Below are positions 33,810-48,176 of a DNA stretch of 64,000 nucleotides, one piece after another (within the stretch, counting starts at the first letter, position 1; each line of letters opens with the position of its first letter). The DNA lies in the NCBI RefSeq assembly GCF_052324685.1, contig NC_135220.1, positions 893,828-957,827 on the forward strand. The letters are read 5' to 3'. Position numbers and translations under genes: made by a program. A model generated the notes under the pieces. It was not told the DNA's origin and made no database searches. It was given only the letters and a program-made list of their open reading frames with translations. Source of the stretch: Brachyhypopomus gauderio (taxonomy: Eukaryota; Chordata; Actinopteri; Gymnotiformes; Hypopomidae).

Positions 33810-36482
33810 AAAGACGTCCGGGTTACCAGAATGTATGAAGAGTTCCATATGCGACGGTTTATTCTAGCTGCTTCTGTCAAATAGGAGCGAGTCGGCTCTC
33901 GGCACCCCCGCCCTAATGCCACCCCAGTGCCACCCCCACCCAAGTGCCACCCCTTTGCTGTGGAGATTCCTGCCAGCAGCACGTGCCTCTTCTCTCTCTC
34001 TCATTAACCACAACTGTCAGATCTTCCAGATGACGAGCAATTAAAGCAGATAATAAACGCTTGCCATCAGTTCCTGTTTGTTTGTTTGTTTGTTGTTGTT
34101 GTTGACGGCGGCGGGGGCTCCTCTCATGCCACCTCGTTGCTAACTAGTACTTCTGTGAAGCACCGGTAGCACCATTAATCTCTCACGGCTGATCCTCAGC
34201 GCTGCCGAGGCTGGAGCAGCGCGGCGTTAGGCACCAGGCTGATAATAAGGCCAAATGTTAACAATTAGATGTTAATCAGAGCCAGCATGCACCCGCGAAG
34301 CTCTTTCATCCCGGGGCTTGAGAGAAACGCAAACAAAGCAGCGCAGACTGCCAAGATAAAATACTACTTCTGAATGATCGTGTCTTGGCTTCCAGAAGCC
34401 ACGTGAACCGCACGGGGGGGGGGGGGGGGGGGGGGCGGCAGATGCTCCGGGCGGCCTCGGGTCCACCAGACCGCCGAACACCTGCATCTGTACGTCCAAC
34501 TCGCTGGAGCACGGCGCACTGGAAGCTGGAGGTGTTAACCCACGTAACCCAGAGAGATGGTGAAGCGGGTCTAGGTGTCTTGAAAGGTGAACCGTCCAAA
34601 GGCCTGAAGTGGTTGAACCGTTTCCCGTCATGGTGGTGAAACACACAGATCCATTACAGATCAGGACTGCCAGGAAAACATGTGTGGTCGAAAGGGTCAG
34701 TTAAAAAAGTCCCTGAACAAAATACCGAACCACCTGATTCCCAACTAGCATGGAAAAATGTACATCCCCTCTTGTTTTGAACCTCAATTTCCCACAAAAA
34801 CACTTTGAAAACTAAACACATTTGACAATCCTTAGATTAATTGTCTTTTCATCCTTTGTTTTCAGCAGGGCGTGTTTGTGACTTTGCCATGGAAACACAG
34901 TATTATTTACTCTTGGGCCGCTTCACAATAACCTCCCTTTCCTGGCCAACAACAGAGGAAATATTGGGTCAAGCGTCTCCCTCCATTATCTGATCACTTC
35001 TGTATGTGTTTCAGAGTGTGTATATATACACAAACGATAATAGCGATGCCTTTAAGTGTCTATTTTTGCATTCTGATCGCTGAAACTCTTGAACTCCTCC
35101 AAAGCGCCATCCTGTTTTTGCCCACCTTGCGCATGGAGGTTGTGTTTTCAATGTGCTCAAAAAATAATAATAAGAATAGGAAGTTCACTTCTACGTCTTT
35201 CATCTCAAAGCACGCGCAACATCCTTGACATCATGGTCGGCTGTCAAAGTGCCAGACAGAAAACTTCATGGATTTCTTCCATATGGAACCAAGGGACGTC
35301 CAAGGATCTTGAGTGGCAAAAAGCCATTTTCCATTTGCGTCTCAAGCAGGGAGATGTGATCTGAATGGATGTGGCGCTGTGGCTGGGAGGAAGGATGCTT
35401 GTTTGTGGGTTTAAGGGGGGGGGGGGGGGGGGGCTGTTCCAGGCGACAGTATCTGCTGATAAAATCTAATAGCTGGCGATGTCCCTCAGTGGCATTAGAC
35501 AAGGGCCTGGGTGAGGCCCTGTGGACATGCTGTCTTCGCAGCTCACTAGAAGCTCTTGGTTTAAAGAGACAAGACTCGCAGCGCACACCAAAATGTTTTT
35601 TTTTTCCTCTCTGTCTAGACAGCTCATCGCCTGCAGTACAGTATGAATGCTGGTTAAGGCACTAGATGAAGACAATGAGATTTACAATGAACGCTGCCTG
35701 GTCTGTTATCCAGAACACTGATGGGTGATATGGCTTGTTCTTGACTTCTGTGTTTCAGCTCTATACATTAAAATGAGAATGAGTTTTAAAAATAAATGAC
35801 TCAGTTTGGGGAGTTTCCACTTGTAGTTTAACTTTTGTTATTTGAAGGTGGCATTGTTATCGTTTTCCTATGCAAAGCTTCCTGTTTAGGTACCTCACAG
35901 TGACATTTAGTTTGGTCTAATAGTTGTATTCTTTCAGGAATTCCTCAGGACCATTCAGGACCATAAGAAATGGCTTTATTTCTTAATCTTCACAATATTA
36001 ATGCCTTTACTTATGTGGTGCGGAAGCATATTATCCTATTAGTCCTGGAACTGGTAAGATTTAGCGTATAGCAGACTGGCCTCTTATTGGCTGCTGAGCT
36101 TGAGTATGCAAATAAGGACGGCACCTTAGGGTTTCATCATGTCTGATCTGTTCCGCACTGCCCTTCATGCCAAGAGGAAGATAGTTATTTCTTACAATAA
36201 AATGCTCCAATTAATATTGTTTAAGTAATGCATACCTTGCCTCGATCCCCCCCCCAAAAAAAGGATGAACAAAATAAAAGTGAATAAAAGCATGAAAGAG
36301 GAAGGTGGGTTTAAAGAGCTTGTCACAGTTATGCAGCTTAATGGGTGGACGTCTTCAGAAACATCACATGCAATCTACATCAAGAGTCACTCCAATGAAG
36401 ACTTTTTGAAACTTAACATTGAAATTCAATTAGTGTTGAATGCATAACCAAAGCTGTGAAAATTGAACTCATGAGGGTGTTT

Positions 36483-36511
36483 GGGGGGTGGGGGGTGGGG
36501 GGTGGGGGGGG
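36483..36511 (+). other. G-quadruplex-prone G-run block
   Basis: Four runs of six to eight G separated by single T bases, satisfying the four-G-tract rule for an intramolecular quadruplex with one-base loops. Confidence 0.6.
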
Positions 36512-37409
36512 CTTTTCCACTTTTGCCCCGAGGCAAAAAGACCCATTAATTTAATATATTCCATATTTTTTCATAGAGCTTTTTAAGTACATGTGCTTTT
36601 CCCTACTAATGTCCCTAATACAGCATCAGAGGCTGTCTAAGGTAAAAAAAAAAAACCCTGCTGTTGTTACCATACTGTAAGCAGCTAGTTCATTTTCAGT
36701 CGGTCAAGCAATAATGACCCAGCTGAAAAATGAAAAAGGACGAAATGGATTTATTGAATTCATGTTGAAAAATAAAAGCAAAAACACAAACAAGCAACAA
36801 TATACACATATAAAGATAAAGTGCAGAAGGACTTGCACAGCAGATAAAGGATGTCTGTCAGCTCAGAGCACAATGAGAGGTTTAGATCTTTGTCTCAGAA
36901 GAGGAGAGCTAATCAGAGCATTAGTCATTAACAGCAACTTAATACATGCACGTTTACACAAAGGTCCGTCCAGTTCACAACATGGAACGAATTATACCGC
37001 AATTGCATTAAAAGAAAAGTTGTGGCTTGTCTGTCCTTGTGTGGCCAGTAATAACAAGTCTGCAGAGAATAAAGGGACAATGTCTCCTTTTCAACATTCC
37101 CCTGGTCAACTGACTATCTGAAATGTGTTTGGTGACCCTCTGAGAACAGAAGATTGACCATGCACAAACCATTCACGCTTCTTTGTTTTTTAGTGCTTTC
37201 TAATTCAAGATATTTGTATTATTTGACTACATCTGAATTGTTGCACCTTTTAAAAAATAGTAGGCCTATATGTGATTTTTAAGCTCCCACTGTGAACATC
37301 ACCCAGCATGTCTTGTCTTGCTGTGTGTAGTTTTTGCTCTATCAAATGTGCTTATTTGGAGTGAAAAAAAAAATGACTATGATTAAGAGCTTCTTGCGTT
37401 TGTCCTCAG

Positions 37410-37478
37410 GAGAGAAGTTGACATGTGTAAGTCAGTGGGAACTTGGCAGTGATGAGGAGTTTGGTAATGAGTTGTCCA
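37410..37478 (+). other. Exon-like segment of unknown gene
   Basis: Bounded by TTTGTCCTCAG (acceptor) and CCA/GTAAGTA (donor); 69 bases. One frame is open and reads EKLTCVSQWELGSDEEFGNELS. There is no neighbouring exon I can join to it, so it could be a chance match, a non-coding RNA exon or part of a casz1 leader. Confidence 0.2.
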
Positions 37479-37734
37479 GTAAGTAAACACTGCTCACTGT
37501 AGTCGTACATTAATAACAACAGCAGCTCTTTTACAATCAAAGACCATGGGCTAAGGAACAACTTATACATGTGTGGGTGAAAGAAATGGAAAAATGTCTA
37601 TGTAAAAAACATGAATTATAAATGAACATGAATCTAGTACTACATTTTCTAACATTCATTCCTCTATTTGTCTTTCACTGCTAAATGTTTAACTCTGCAC
37701 CCCCCCCCCCCCTCCCCCAAGATGGATGCTACTT

Positions 37735-38150
37735 ATAATTACCAACTTTATATCTGTGATGCTGGAAACATGACGCTACACAGACGCTTGCAGACGTTCA
37801 ATAAAGTAAGATTTAATGATAACAGGGAGATCCAAAGAGAGGTCGGGGGCAGTCCAGGTTCATACACTACAGCAATACAAACGAGCAGAGGTACCAGAGG
37901 GCTAATCCAAGAGAGGGGAACACGGAATACACAATACAGGTCAAACCAGGGTATCATACACGAATAAGGCTTGGTACGCTTCCAATGGAATGTCGGCAAT
38001 ACTTCGCAACGTTGCACACTCATGACTGGTCTTATATTGAACAAGCGTAATAGGCTACAGCTGGCTAATACTCCGGGGAGGCGGATCTCCGCCGTCGTGG
38101 TTGAGCATGCTGGGAATTGGAGTCCGCTGGGTCGGAGGTCGTGACAATAC
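37735..38150. repeat. Probable interspersed repeat fragment
   Basis: This block differs in style from its surroundings: moderately GC-rich, beginning with AATAAAGTAAG and running through GAATGTCGGCAATACTTCGC and TCTCCGCCGTCGTGG to GGTCGTGAC. It reads like the end of a teleost dispersed non-autonomous element often seen near genes. I cannot name the family; no transposase or reverse transcriptase frame is present. Confidence 0.3.
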
Positions 38151-41100
38151 CAGAATCATTTCTGACAAGACTTGGTTTCTGAGGAGAGTTTCTGAGAGGG
38201 AACAGTCACCTGGGCATTGAAAGAGCAAAAGTAATTTAAATATTGCATTCACTGCCTTGAAATAGTGACAAAATCACTTGAATTAACAGAAAAGATCTGA
38301 GGCCCTAACTGGGAAAGTTTTGATTTATTCATACATGTTTAGACAGCACCCCTCATCTACCACAACTGGCTAGCCCATGCGCCAACGAGTGCCTCTCCGC
38401 CATCTCCAGACATAAAAGCAGAGACATTTCGGAGCGCCTGTTTTATTTATTAATTTTAAAACAGAAGCGTTCTTCCAGCTTAATCCAGATCTGGCAATTT
38501 GGAGTTGGAATAATGGATCCTGTGGGCATTCATATTTAATGGTTACGTGCTGTGTCGGAGGGAAACATGACGTTTGAGGTGATCTGTTTCTCTGCTGAGT
38601 TGAGTATTCCCACGCCACTGAGCTCCAAAGGCCCTACAGGCAGTGCCAGCGTACAGCGGGGTGGACCCCAACGGTGAAAGCTGGCTTTCTTTAAGGTCAT
38701 GATCCATGCGTAGTGTCTGCTTTATCAACATGTGTTACTACCACTTGGGGAAGTTGTCTCGGTGTCATAATTACCCCACCGATGCATCGTTCGCCTCCTT
38801 GTCTTCATCACTTCCCAGAGACTGTCACAAGGCACAAATAAATAAGTGGTTTTACTACCTCATCCTATTTCCCCACCGCTTCGGGTTTTACCTGCTTCAA
38901 GGAGTCTGCGAAAAGAACATCTTCTGGTTGGACTTAAAGTAGTTAAAGTAATTCGCATGCAATATGGTGCACTAATTTTGACCACAGAGACTAACTACAG
39001 TCCTACTAATAATGTGTTTGGGCCCATTTTTAATAAGTCATCATAATTACGCTGAGAATTTGATTGGGCATCTGTGCCCAGGAAGATGAAATATGTTGTG
39101 TGGGCTTGATGGTAAAGGATATTGCTTGCTGTTCATACATAATTGAGAGATCTTGAATGTCAGACCTGTGGGAGCAAATGCTGGAAAAAGCATTGGTGCC
39201 CCCCACCATTAGGTACACAGCAGCACCCGTATGCTGCATGACTGTGGGGGAAGGACATATGTCATTGCGTTCTTGACTGGATACAAAACGTCTAAATTTG
39301 GCATTTCGAAGCTCTGTGCAAAGAAGCTTATTAGCAGTCCAATGACAAAGGGGCTTGTTTGGTGCAGTATTACATTGGCTCTTTTGTTACCGCTACCTCA
39401 TTTGTTTCATTTTTCATGACCGAAAGACACCAAACATAAAGGATTTGTTAGAGAGCAGGACTGTTTATAGATGAAATAATCCCCTTAAACAGAACAGATT
39501 GTGAAGCAGCTCACAGCTAACAGCAGAGCACTCTCCGTGTTTTCGGGGACGAGTCAGGGAATATTGAAATTCGGCTGTCATGTTTGTATGAACTTTTACA
39601 CCCTTTGACTGCCATTTGATCTCGGTGTCTCAGTTATTTTGCCCTTCTCTGAAAAGGACTCCATTTACACAGCCTCTGAGCCATTTTTCAACCCCCCCAA
39701 CAGGCCTCTTACACTGATGGGTCTTCTCAGGAGGTCTGGATACGAGCATCGTCTATAAAGCGAAAACCTGACTCTGTAACTCAATGAAATGCAGGAGGAG
39801 ACAGGATGCTATTTATTTCCCTTTGAGCCTCAGTCTCAGACGAGATAAATGGGAGGGGGTGGGGGGGGGGGTGCAGGGGTCTGTCGCACCAGCCAGGAGC
39901 CAGCTTCATATTTTTGACATTTTGGTGTTTAATGTGTTATATATTTTATAAGGCCCATCTTTATGCTCTCTCCTTTTTGCATTTTCAGTTAAAGCTTAAA
40001 TGCAGTTATTGATGTGCTGGCCAGAATGCATTATGCATTATTTGTTAGTAAGCACCATTTTTGCATATTGACAGTAACAAGAAAATGCATGTATGGAAAT
40101 TCTAATATAAATTGACTTATGTTTAGGGGTTTGGTTTCTGTGCAGTAAGCGTTTCCTCGAGTAATATATATTCTTTATATTGCTAATCCAAGCATACGGC
40201 TTTTAAGAGTTTGACTTGATAAAATAAATGCGCACAGACCTTTGGCTTTTAAAGACTTTTATCTTATGTTACTGCTTTGAAAGATAGCTTCTCTTCCTAG
40301 TGCATCTAAAGCAGCGAGAAAACAGAAGGTGTGCGATGAGAAAAGAGCTGGTTATCGTGTTAAGTGCTGGGACGGGCCAGGCCATCTTCCTGGACGCGAA
40401 CCACTCATAGTATTATGGTGCCTCGGATTCATTTGACTTCCATGATATTTCTACATTTGCGAAAGAAAATGTGGCAGAAAATGTCAGTAAGATCGGTAAT
40501 ATCACCGAGATGCCTTTAAGGATGCATGTCATTATGATAACAGTTTGTTTACAGTCGACAGGCTCATGGTCCCTCTCACTGTTGTGCTTACGAGCTGCAG
40601 AGTCCAGGGCCAGGACAGACGCAGTGCTCGTCCCATTAATTCTGCTCGTGGTTCTGCATTGGCTCAGGTCAGCTAAACCCAGAGCGGAGCCGCTTTGTTT
40701 TTGATCTGCCACTTGGACTTTGGGTTTCAGGGAAGCGGCCTGCTGCTGTTCGCCTCGCTGTGAGCGTCGGTACCGGGGCCGACAGCGCTGCCCGTGTCAC
40801 CGAACCTGTTCCGAAACAGATAGAGATAGAAAGTCTAGAAACTGTGGAATATGTTAATGTGTGTATACAGAGATTTTAGCAGACTCCTTTACTCGAGATC
40901 GATCCGGTTCTGCCTGTTCCCCCAATTTAATTGCTTCACACCACAAAATGATGCGCCGAGTCACAAAATGGGACAGAATCAACTTATAAGTGGAGCTAGC
41001 AGCGTCTTTCCATTTTGAAATCTTTGAATGCGGTTGTTATTCTCTTTTACTCCTTATGTTTCCGATGCGTGAAGCTTTTACACGAGGTGCTTATAGACAG

Positions 41101-44100
41101 CCTCAAACGAAACCGGGCTCTTAGAATCGGTTTAGATGATTTTAAAGGTGAAGGGGGAGGCTGTGATTAATGATGCTCCCCTCAGCCCACTTTACTGCGG
41201 CATCTTGTATCCAGAGACACGGCACCGGCCCAATAAACCCCCCTCATCCATCCAGAGGCCTTCTATAAACAAAAGGATATAAAACCATATTAAAAGAACT
41301 AAAATGACTTTCACTCTGGCCTGGGTAAAGGGCATTAGGTCTACTGTGTGTGTACACACACACTCCGGACTCAGAACCTATATAGGAGTGACACCGAGTC
41401 GGTCCTGCGAACTTCGGGGAGGCGTCGCCACTGGGATGAGAATGAAGGTTAAAAGCACAACAAGCGTCACCCGGACAGGTGCAGCAATGGAGAGACATCC
41501 GTTTTAATCACCGGCTACACCGCATAACATTAGGGCCCTAATACGAGCAGGCTGGAAGTGAACTCACCGACTGAACGAAGGAGACAACTGTATCTTTCTC
41601 TCACTATCACACGCCGCCGGGCTGCAGTCTGATGCGGGACTGTGGAGTGAGTGATGTTGGTGAAACGCGACAGTTGTGCTCAGTAAGCGCTTTCGCGTCC
41701 GTGCGCTAGCGTTTTTATGTAGCGTTTCACCTAATGCACACTGACACTCTGTTTTGATATCATTACTGCATTATACTTGCAATTTTTGAGTGAAAAAATA
41801 CACTACTTAGAAAGTCGAAATTCATAAATACATTTATGTCAAACTGCACTTAATATTGATTTTGTTAGTGTTCAGATTCAATAATAAGGTACAGGGTGCA
41901 TGAATATTTAAATATAATCTTCATTTCTGCATCTCCTAATGGCCTCAGCTCCTCTACACTCAATTTAAACACAATTTAGAAACTATAATGTATTGAAAAA
42001 TACAGGGATTTGGCAATAAATCATGGGGAGAATATCCTGGGCCTATTATAAGATAGTTCAATATTAGCCCCCAGAGGGGCCTGCACAATTAGATTCCTGT
42101 TTTTAAGCTACTCAATTACCCTCCTGCTCTCATTTCATAGGACTTTTACCTCTATACCTCTCAAAGCAGTTTGCTTATAGAAACAAGCAAAGGCCGAGCT
42201 ACAAAGTGGGTGGGGGTAGTGGTGGTGGTGGTGGTGGTGGTGTATTTCAGAATGTAACCTTTGCTGTTGGGTACTCGAGGTCTGGGATGATAGGTAAAGG
42301 GCTTAATCAGGGTTTGTCAGACTCTTCGGTTCTGAACACGGACATTGTGAATGTCACTTCATTGTGTTATTTAGAAAGGTATGGTCTCTACGGTGTTTGC
42401 CTAAACATCAAGCATTACATAATTTTTGTTTGGAACAACACTATGCCATCTTGGCTTGATTTGTTATTCCACCAGCGAATTCCACTATCCCGTCAGCACA
42501 TTTGAAAATAATTTCCCACCTAAAAGAGGTGCATGTTCAGATTTGAAGGCTCACCAGATTCTAAAAAGAATCTTTGAGTGCTGGGAGGCAGAACTGTATC
42601 ATTTATCACCATTTATATCTGGGCCACAGGCACTGTGATGCACATTAACACTTTCCCAAACTGTAAACAGATTGGAGAAGACTTTCCAGCATTTGTTGAT
42701 TCCATGCCACAGACCAACTCTTTAACACCAGCATCAGAGTAGCAGCTGATCCTAAATCTAGCGAGTACTGGAGAGAGTCTCCGTGCGCATTCATAAGCCA
42801 TGTGCTTCCTGTTAATCAAATCAAACTTTCTTACAGTCTCTTCTTGTCCAATGTCTGGCGTCACCTCTAATGAGTGCCATTCCAAACTGCTGTCATTTTT
42901 TAAAAGGGAAGCAGGATTTGTTTATTATTATTGCAGCTTCATAAGTGTCTTATTAGTCCCTAGGTCTCCACACGTTGTCCTAGTGACTCTAGCAGTGTAA
43001 TAGGTCTCTCCTCATGTGCATGACAGTACCACCTGTCCCGGAGGTCAAGAACTGCTCTAGACACACACGGTGCTGCTCAGATTTGAACCCTAGTGCTACT
43101 TGCATGACTGTCAACTTGTATTTATAGCTCAACTGATGGGGTATTAATAATATTCTGAACATTTCTGTCTATAATTTTCCTTTCACCTCTATATTATGTC
43201 TTCATGCCAAAAATGTTTATACAAATTGAATCTGAAGTTCTGATGCTGCCATTTTTTTTTCAGCATGTAAAAACAGTATATAGGGATATTTGATTTTTTA
43301 AAAATATTGTGGTAAGTTATGATGTATAATCTGTGTAACTCTGATTCTCAGTGATTAGTACAGAGTGTATTATGTAAAGGCGGCCTAGCAGTGTTGGCTA
43401 ATGGCTTAGCTGTCCATGTAAGTTATGGATGTAGCCTTTTGTGCAGAAGGGTCACCCATAAAGGCCTACCTTTTTAATTCACAGTCACCCCGGTCATGCT
43501 AAATGGGTGATAGTGGAATTGGAAGGCTAGTTTATACCAGTACACATGCTCTTTGTTCCAAATATAGCCATTAACTTTGATGAGTGAACAGAGGAACATT
43601 TCTCTCCCTCTTCGTTTTCACAAGGTTAAACATTTCTTATGTCAGCTTCAGGCTATGGGGCACACACGTGTCCCTCACATATATCTTGTATGTGAAGCTG
43701 TTTCTTTTTGAAAGTAAAAAAAAAAAACAAAAGTGAGGTCTAGTGTTAATTTCGCATTTGAATGTACGAGTCATTATAAATATTGCTTGACATTTGTGAT
43801 CATAACCAGAAACTGCTGAATTTTGGAAAGAATCGTGTAAAATTTTTATGACACTGCATTTCACCACTTGTTCTTTTAGGCATTCGATAACACTGCTCAT
43901 TCCTGTTCCAACATGTGAATGCACTCTGTGAGAGACCCTTTCATTTTAATTGCGTCTGTGTTGCAGAAAAGAGCCGTCAGACGGCTGTGGCCACAACACT
44001 TATTGTAAATGTAGCAAAATCCTGATTGCTGAATTTCTGAGCAGCTACTTTGCGTATGCTACTTCATTTTCCCATTCTTGAGTAGATTATTAAAAATTGA

Positions 44101-47100
44101 TATTTCTTTGTAATGGCCTCATTTCTGTCAGTTTTCATATTTTAATCCTGTTTTAAGGAAAACAAGATACATTAATCAAATATGACAGAACACACTCATA
44201 ATGTAATGATGCAAGGGAATATGAATTGCAAATGGCCGCCCCCTCAGCCCCCCTCCCAAGTGTACTTCCATTAATGTTACAAAATAAAATAATCATGACC
44301 ATTTTGAACAGAATTCGACTAGATGCAATGCAATATTTACAGTTTGGTTTGTCGGAATTGGACAAAAGCTGTGGCTTTGCGCCAAAAGCTGGTGGAAAGA
44401 TGTGTTCGAACAAAGCCTCAGTCTGGGAATGTTGTCCAACCAATGAGGGATGAGATGTGCCTTTGCTATGACCATCTCCCTGCCGCTGGAGAGGAAACAC
44501 TGGCTTTCTGAATGACGTTCAAATCTAAGCCTTTGCTCGAATTCTCCTGTTCAAACTTCCTTTCTTTCCTTCCCCGAGCTGGGCCTTGCTGGCCAGGAGA
44601 TCGCTGTAGGGATTAAACCACAGACTGTGGCTTGACTGGTTCCTTTGTGGTTTGGTTCAGGTTTGCAGTAGCCAAAGTTTTTTGGTTTGCTTTTCTTTTA
44701 GGGCTATCTATTAATAGTGTGCTTTGTTACTTTCATAAGTGAATAATTCACAGAGGACAGGGTGCAAAATGAGAAGCCTTTACAATTAAGACCAGTCAGT
44801 GTTTTTTTTCTTTTTTTCCAGAGGAACATAGTTAGAGCAGAGAGGAGAACATTAAAAAATCATAACTAAATAAGTCTATAATAAAGGTGCATGCCCAATA
44901 GCGCCCGGAAACAGAGATCGGCATTGAAAAAAAGGAATGAATATTTAAAGAGGTTAGAGTGAAAATGGCGGTGATGAAGAATGTGAGCTCTGAGAGTCTG
45001 ACCCTGGCCTACAGAGCGAAGGAATTCTTCCAGGACACCTTAGCCACACTTAGAGAAAAGCTGATAATTCGTTAATGTCATGCACTTGTTGGAAATGGCA
45101 GACAAATGGAACCCAGCCATTATTTGCCAGCCTAAGTGAAGTGAAGGAGGCACCATGGTGGAGAGGACAAACCCAGTTATGAGTGATAAGTGTCTGAAAG
45201 CTAATGAAGGCTGGATAGGCCAAGGTCAATGTGTGCCAGCGAGGTGTCTGTGCCGTTCTGCTATCCCTCCGCTTAAATATAGTGGAAATATACATTGAGC
45301 TTTTAACACCTTGAAACATGGAAGAGGATGGGATTTGAAATATGGGCTTGTAATGGCTTTTTAATGATGTCCCCCCAACCCCCTACCCTGGCCTGAGATT
45401 GGAAATCAGAGGTGAACCTTGATATCACTGCGCTAAGTGCTTGTAATGCACCGTAACGTTTTTTTTTCTCCCCTCAGTGTGGATGAGGCCATTTTACACA
45501 GGTGACGGATGCCGTACTGATGTATCATACTGGAGGGTGATACTATTCCAGATGTACTTAAAGAGACAATATGGACAGAATTTTTTTTCATTAGAGGTTA
45601 TTGTGTTGCTGTGAAGGTGAATTGCCCCTTTTCTCCATGAATTAACAAGACAAAGTTACATACACAGGTAATATTTTACATAATATAAAAGTTAAATATG
45701 CATATACATGGTGATTTATATGACAATTTAAGACATATTTTTTGTTTTGTATTTTATAACAAGATATACATGTTCTTTAAAGTTGTTCATTGTGTCTGAA
45801 ATGTGCAGAAGGTGTAATATCTAAATATTAAATATATGTAAATGTCATTTAAATATCAAAACGGTGGCTTTGATCTTACCTAAGTTTAATTGTTTGTTTT
45901 TTGTTTAATTAGGTACGTTCTCCTGCTGACGAAAGCCCCAAAGAGAGAGATGGTCTGACAGTCTGTCAGTCCCTTCCTCTTGAGTGCTTAATGTCCTCTA
46001 AAGACCTATATTACACCCCAATTAGATGGCACTCTTGTTTCCTTACATCAAGGGCTTGACTCTACTGGCTTGTCACCCTCCCTGGGCCCAATCAATTTCA
46101 TTACTCCAGTTACAGCCTAGCTCGGGTAAAGCTGTGCCCTTAAACTTCAACTTCCCTCCGGGATCGATCCGCAGCCCACGTTCTTGCCAAGGTTCCATTT
46201 AAAGTTCATTTATTTCAAGCCATCATATAAAACAAGACAGAGCATCAATGTGGCCCTACTTTGTTTTATTTGTCTGAGGATTTCCAGCGTGACACTCTAT
46301 CTGGAGTGCGGGGAGGAGAGCTGGGAAACACAGCGGTCACGTATGAGGCTCCTACACGCTCCTCCACGTACGGTGGCTGCCCTGCCCAGTGTGTGTGGTT
46401 TTATTCATTGTCAGCGATACCAACAATTCCAAGGTTTATTATTCTAAGAACTTTTTTCTGCGGATGAATAACATTTGCACACATGATGTTCGTTACACAG
46501 AAAGCGTAATGCTTGTACTAGGTGAATGAAAGCTACTAAAACTTCACTGATTTGAACTGACTAGTACATTCAGAGCTTGACTCTACATTGTTACTGTCTA
46601 ATAAACCACACCTTGACAGGTTAATGAGTAAAACAATATCCACAAAGTTTATAGGAACTAGGTCATATCAATGTAATTGGATTTTAATTTCATTACTATT
46701 ATTATTGTGTTTATGTGTGAACGTTACAGTTTGGTACAATTTATTGACAGGAGCTCTCACACTTACTTGCAGTCAATATTACGGCTTTAACAAGAGGGTG
46801 TGCATAGCTTCTGAGGTTGTGAGTAGAGGTGGGGGTGGAGGGCAGAGGTTTGTGAAGGCTATGATGGTGCACACGATTTTCCATATTCCAAGTGTGCTGT
46901 GTATAATGGGACGATTTGGAATGTCATACAGAATGGAAATCCTTAACACATGCGTTAACAATGTGTTCCGGTTCTGAACGTACCGCACACTGATGTGAGC
47001 ACCGCGAGTGTATTGGATTGTGGGAATTCTCTGAACTTCTCAATCCCTGTGTACATGTGAAAAAGCCAACAGACAGGACGTGCCATGTTCAGAGCCCACG

Positions 47101-48100
47101 ATAAGAGCATTAGAGAGATTACTACCTTTACGTTGTTTGGAGTACTTGGAGTTTGGAGGACTCTGGAATAATCTGAACTCCTCTTTCAGAAATCCTCCAA
47201 TTTATCATCATTTCATTTCTTTTCATATATTCTTACCCTTTTGTGGCCACGTGTTTTGGACTACGACTTTCATTTACAAATATGGCTTTAGAGTACCAGC
47301 TTCCTAGATGTTCCCTGTATCTGGATATTGAGTATCAGTGTCAAGCAGTGGTAGGGTGTTTGTGAGAGGATTTAATTGAATGGGGGGGGGGGGGGGGGGT
47401 TTACTCCTTTAGTGTTTATATTATGTGGTGTGCTGGTGTTGCGTTCTGCTCCCTTCTCAGCAGTGGACCTGGCAGTGTGTGACAAATCTCTGGGAGTGAT
47501 TTCTTGCAAAGCTGGCCCAAATGAAACCATCTCATTTTAATCACAGGCCCTAGCTGGTGGACCACCAGCACGAGCTGGGACGCCTTGGCAACGGAACACA
47601 TCGCAGTTCCGTGGCACACGCACAAAATACACAAATATTTCCACTGTAATTATGTGTCAAGCTAAACAAGCCATCGAAGCCGGTCCTTGACGTGCCGGGG
47701 AGAGTCTGGGCAAGCTGTGACTGGATGTCCGGCGCTTAGACCGACCCCCAGCACGACAAATTAGACCTTCAGCTATTGATAGGTTTTGAATTGGGTTCCA
47801 GCAGTGTAATGGGATGCATTATAATTGTGACGGCTCCATGGATTGAGTTACATGTGGTCTTGGCTGTCTTCTGATGAAGTGGAGAAGGCCTCCACCATTT
47901 ACACTACCAGACATGCTTCAAAGGCTGGGTGAGTGGCCATGTGGCCATGAAACTGTGAGATCACCGCCCTGCCTTTTTAGTGGTTCCTTCCTTTTTGCAA
48001 GTATAAAAAAAAAAGAAAGAACTGAAATACGAGCACAGAGTTGTATGTGCTTGTCTTTTCACTCCAGAAAGAAGCCCTGCAGTGCGGATTGTGTGCAGAG
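38151..48100. other. Gene-free region, second part
   Basis: Mostly AT-rich DNA with short homeobox-type words, which is the look of regulatory deserts around developmental genes. Noted inside: a G-rich block at 39851-39879, a GC-richer stretch at 40,700-40,830, a (GGT)n run at 42220-42241, a donor-like GTGAGT at 41647 after a GC-rich patch, and G18 at 47382-47399. No coding exon is supported. Confidence 0.45.
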
Positions 48101-48137
48101 CCAAGACGTGGGGTTTATTGGTTAGCCTTAGAGAGCT

Positions 48138-48176
48138 GTGATGATGACGACGATGATGATGACGACAATGAAAAAA
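48138..48176. repeat. GAT/GAC trinucleotide repeat
   Basis: About 11 GAY triplets reading as an Asp run on +. The surrounding frame has no splice sites or family resemblance, so it is treated as a simple repeat. Confidence 0.8.

Larger units (their letters stand above)
32601..37409. other. Gene-free region, first part
   Basis: AT-rich non-coding sequence with simple repeats: two GT arrays at 33688-33807, a (TTTG)n/(TTG)n run at 34076-34103, G22 at 34414-34435, G19 at 35415-35433 and a G-rich block at 36483-36511. A GC-richer patch lies near 34,100-34,640. No supported gene. Confidence 0.5.

Noticed and set aside
33644-33982. Val-Cys and Thr-His repeat frames
   Set aside because: Translations of GT microsatellites.
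34272-34646. Overlapping minus-strand frames with poly-Pro
   Set aside because: Created by the G22 run and GC content; no splice signals or known domains.
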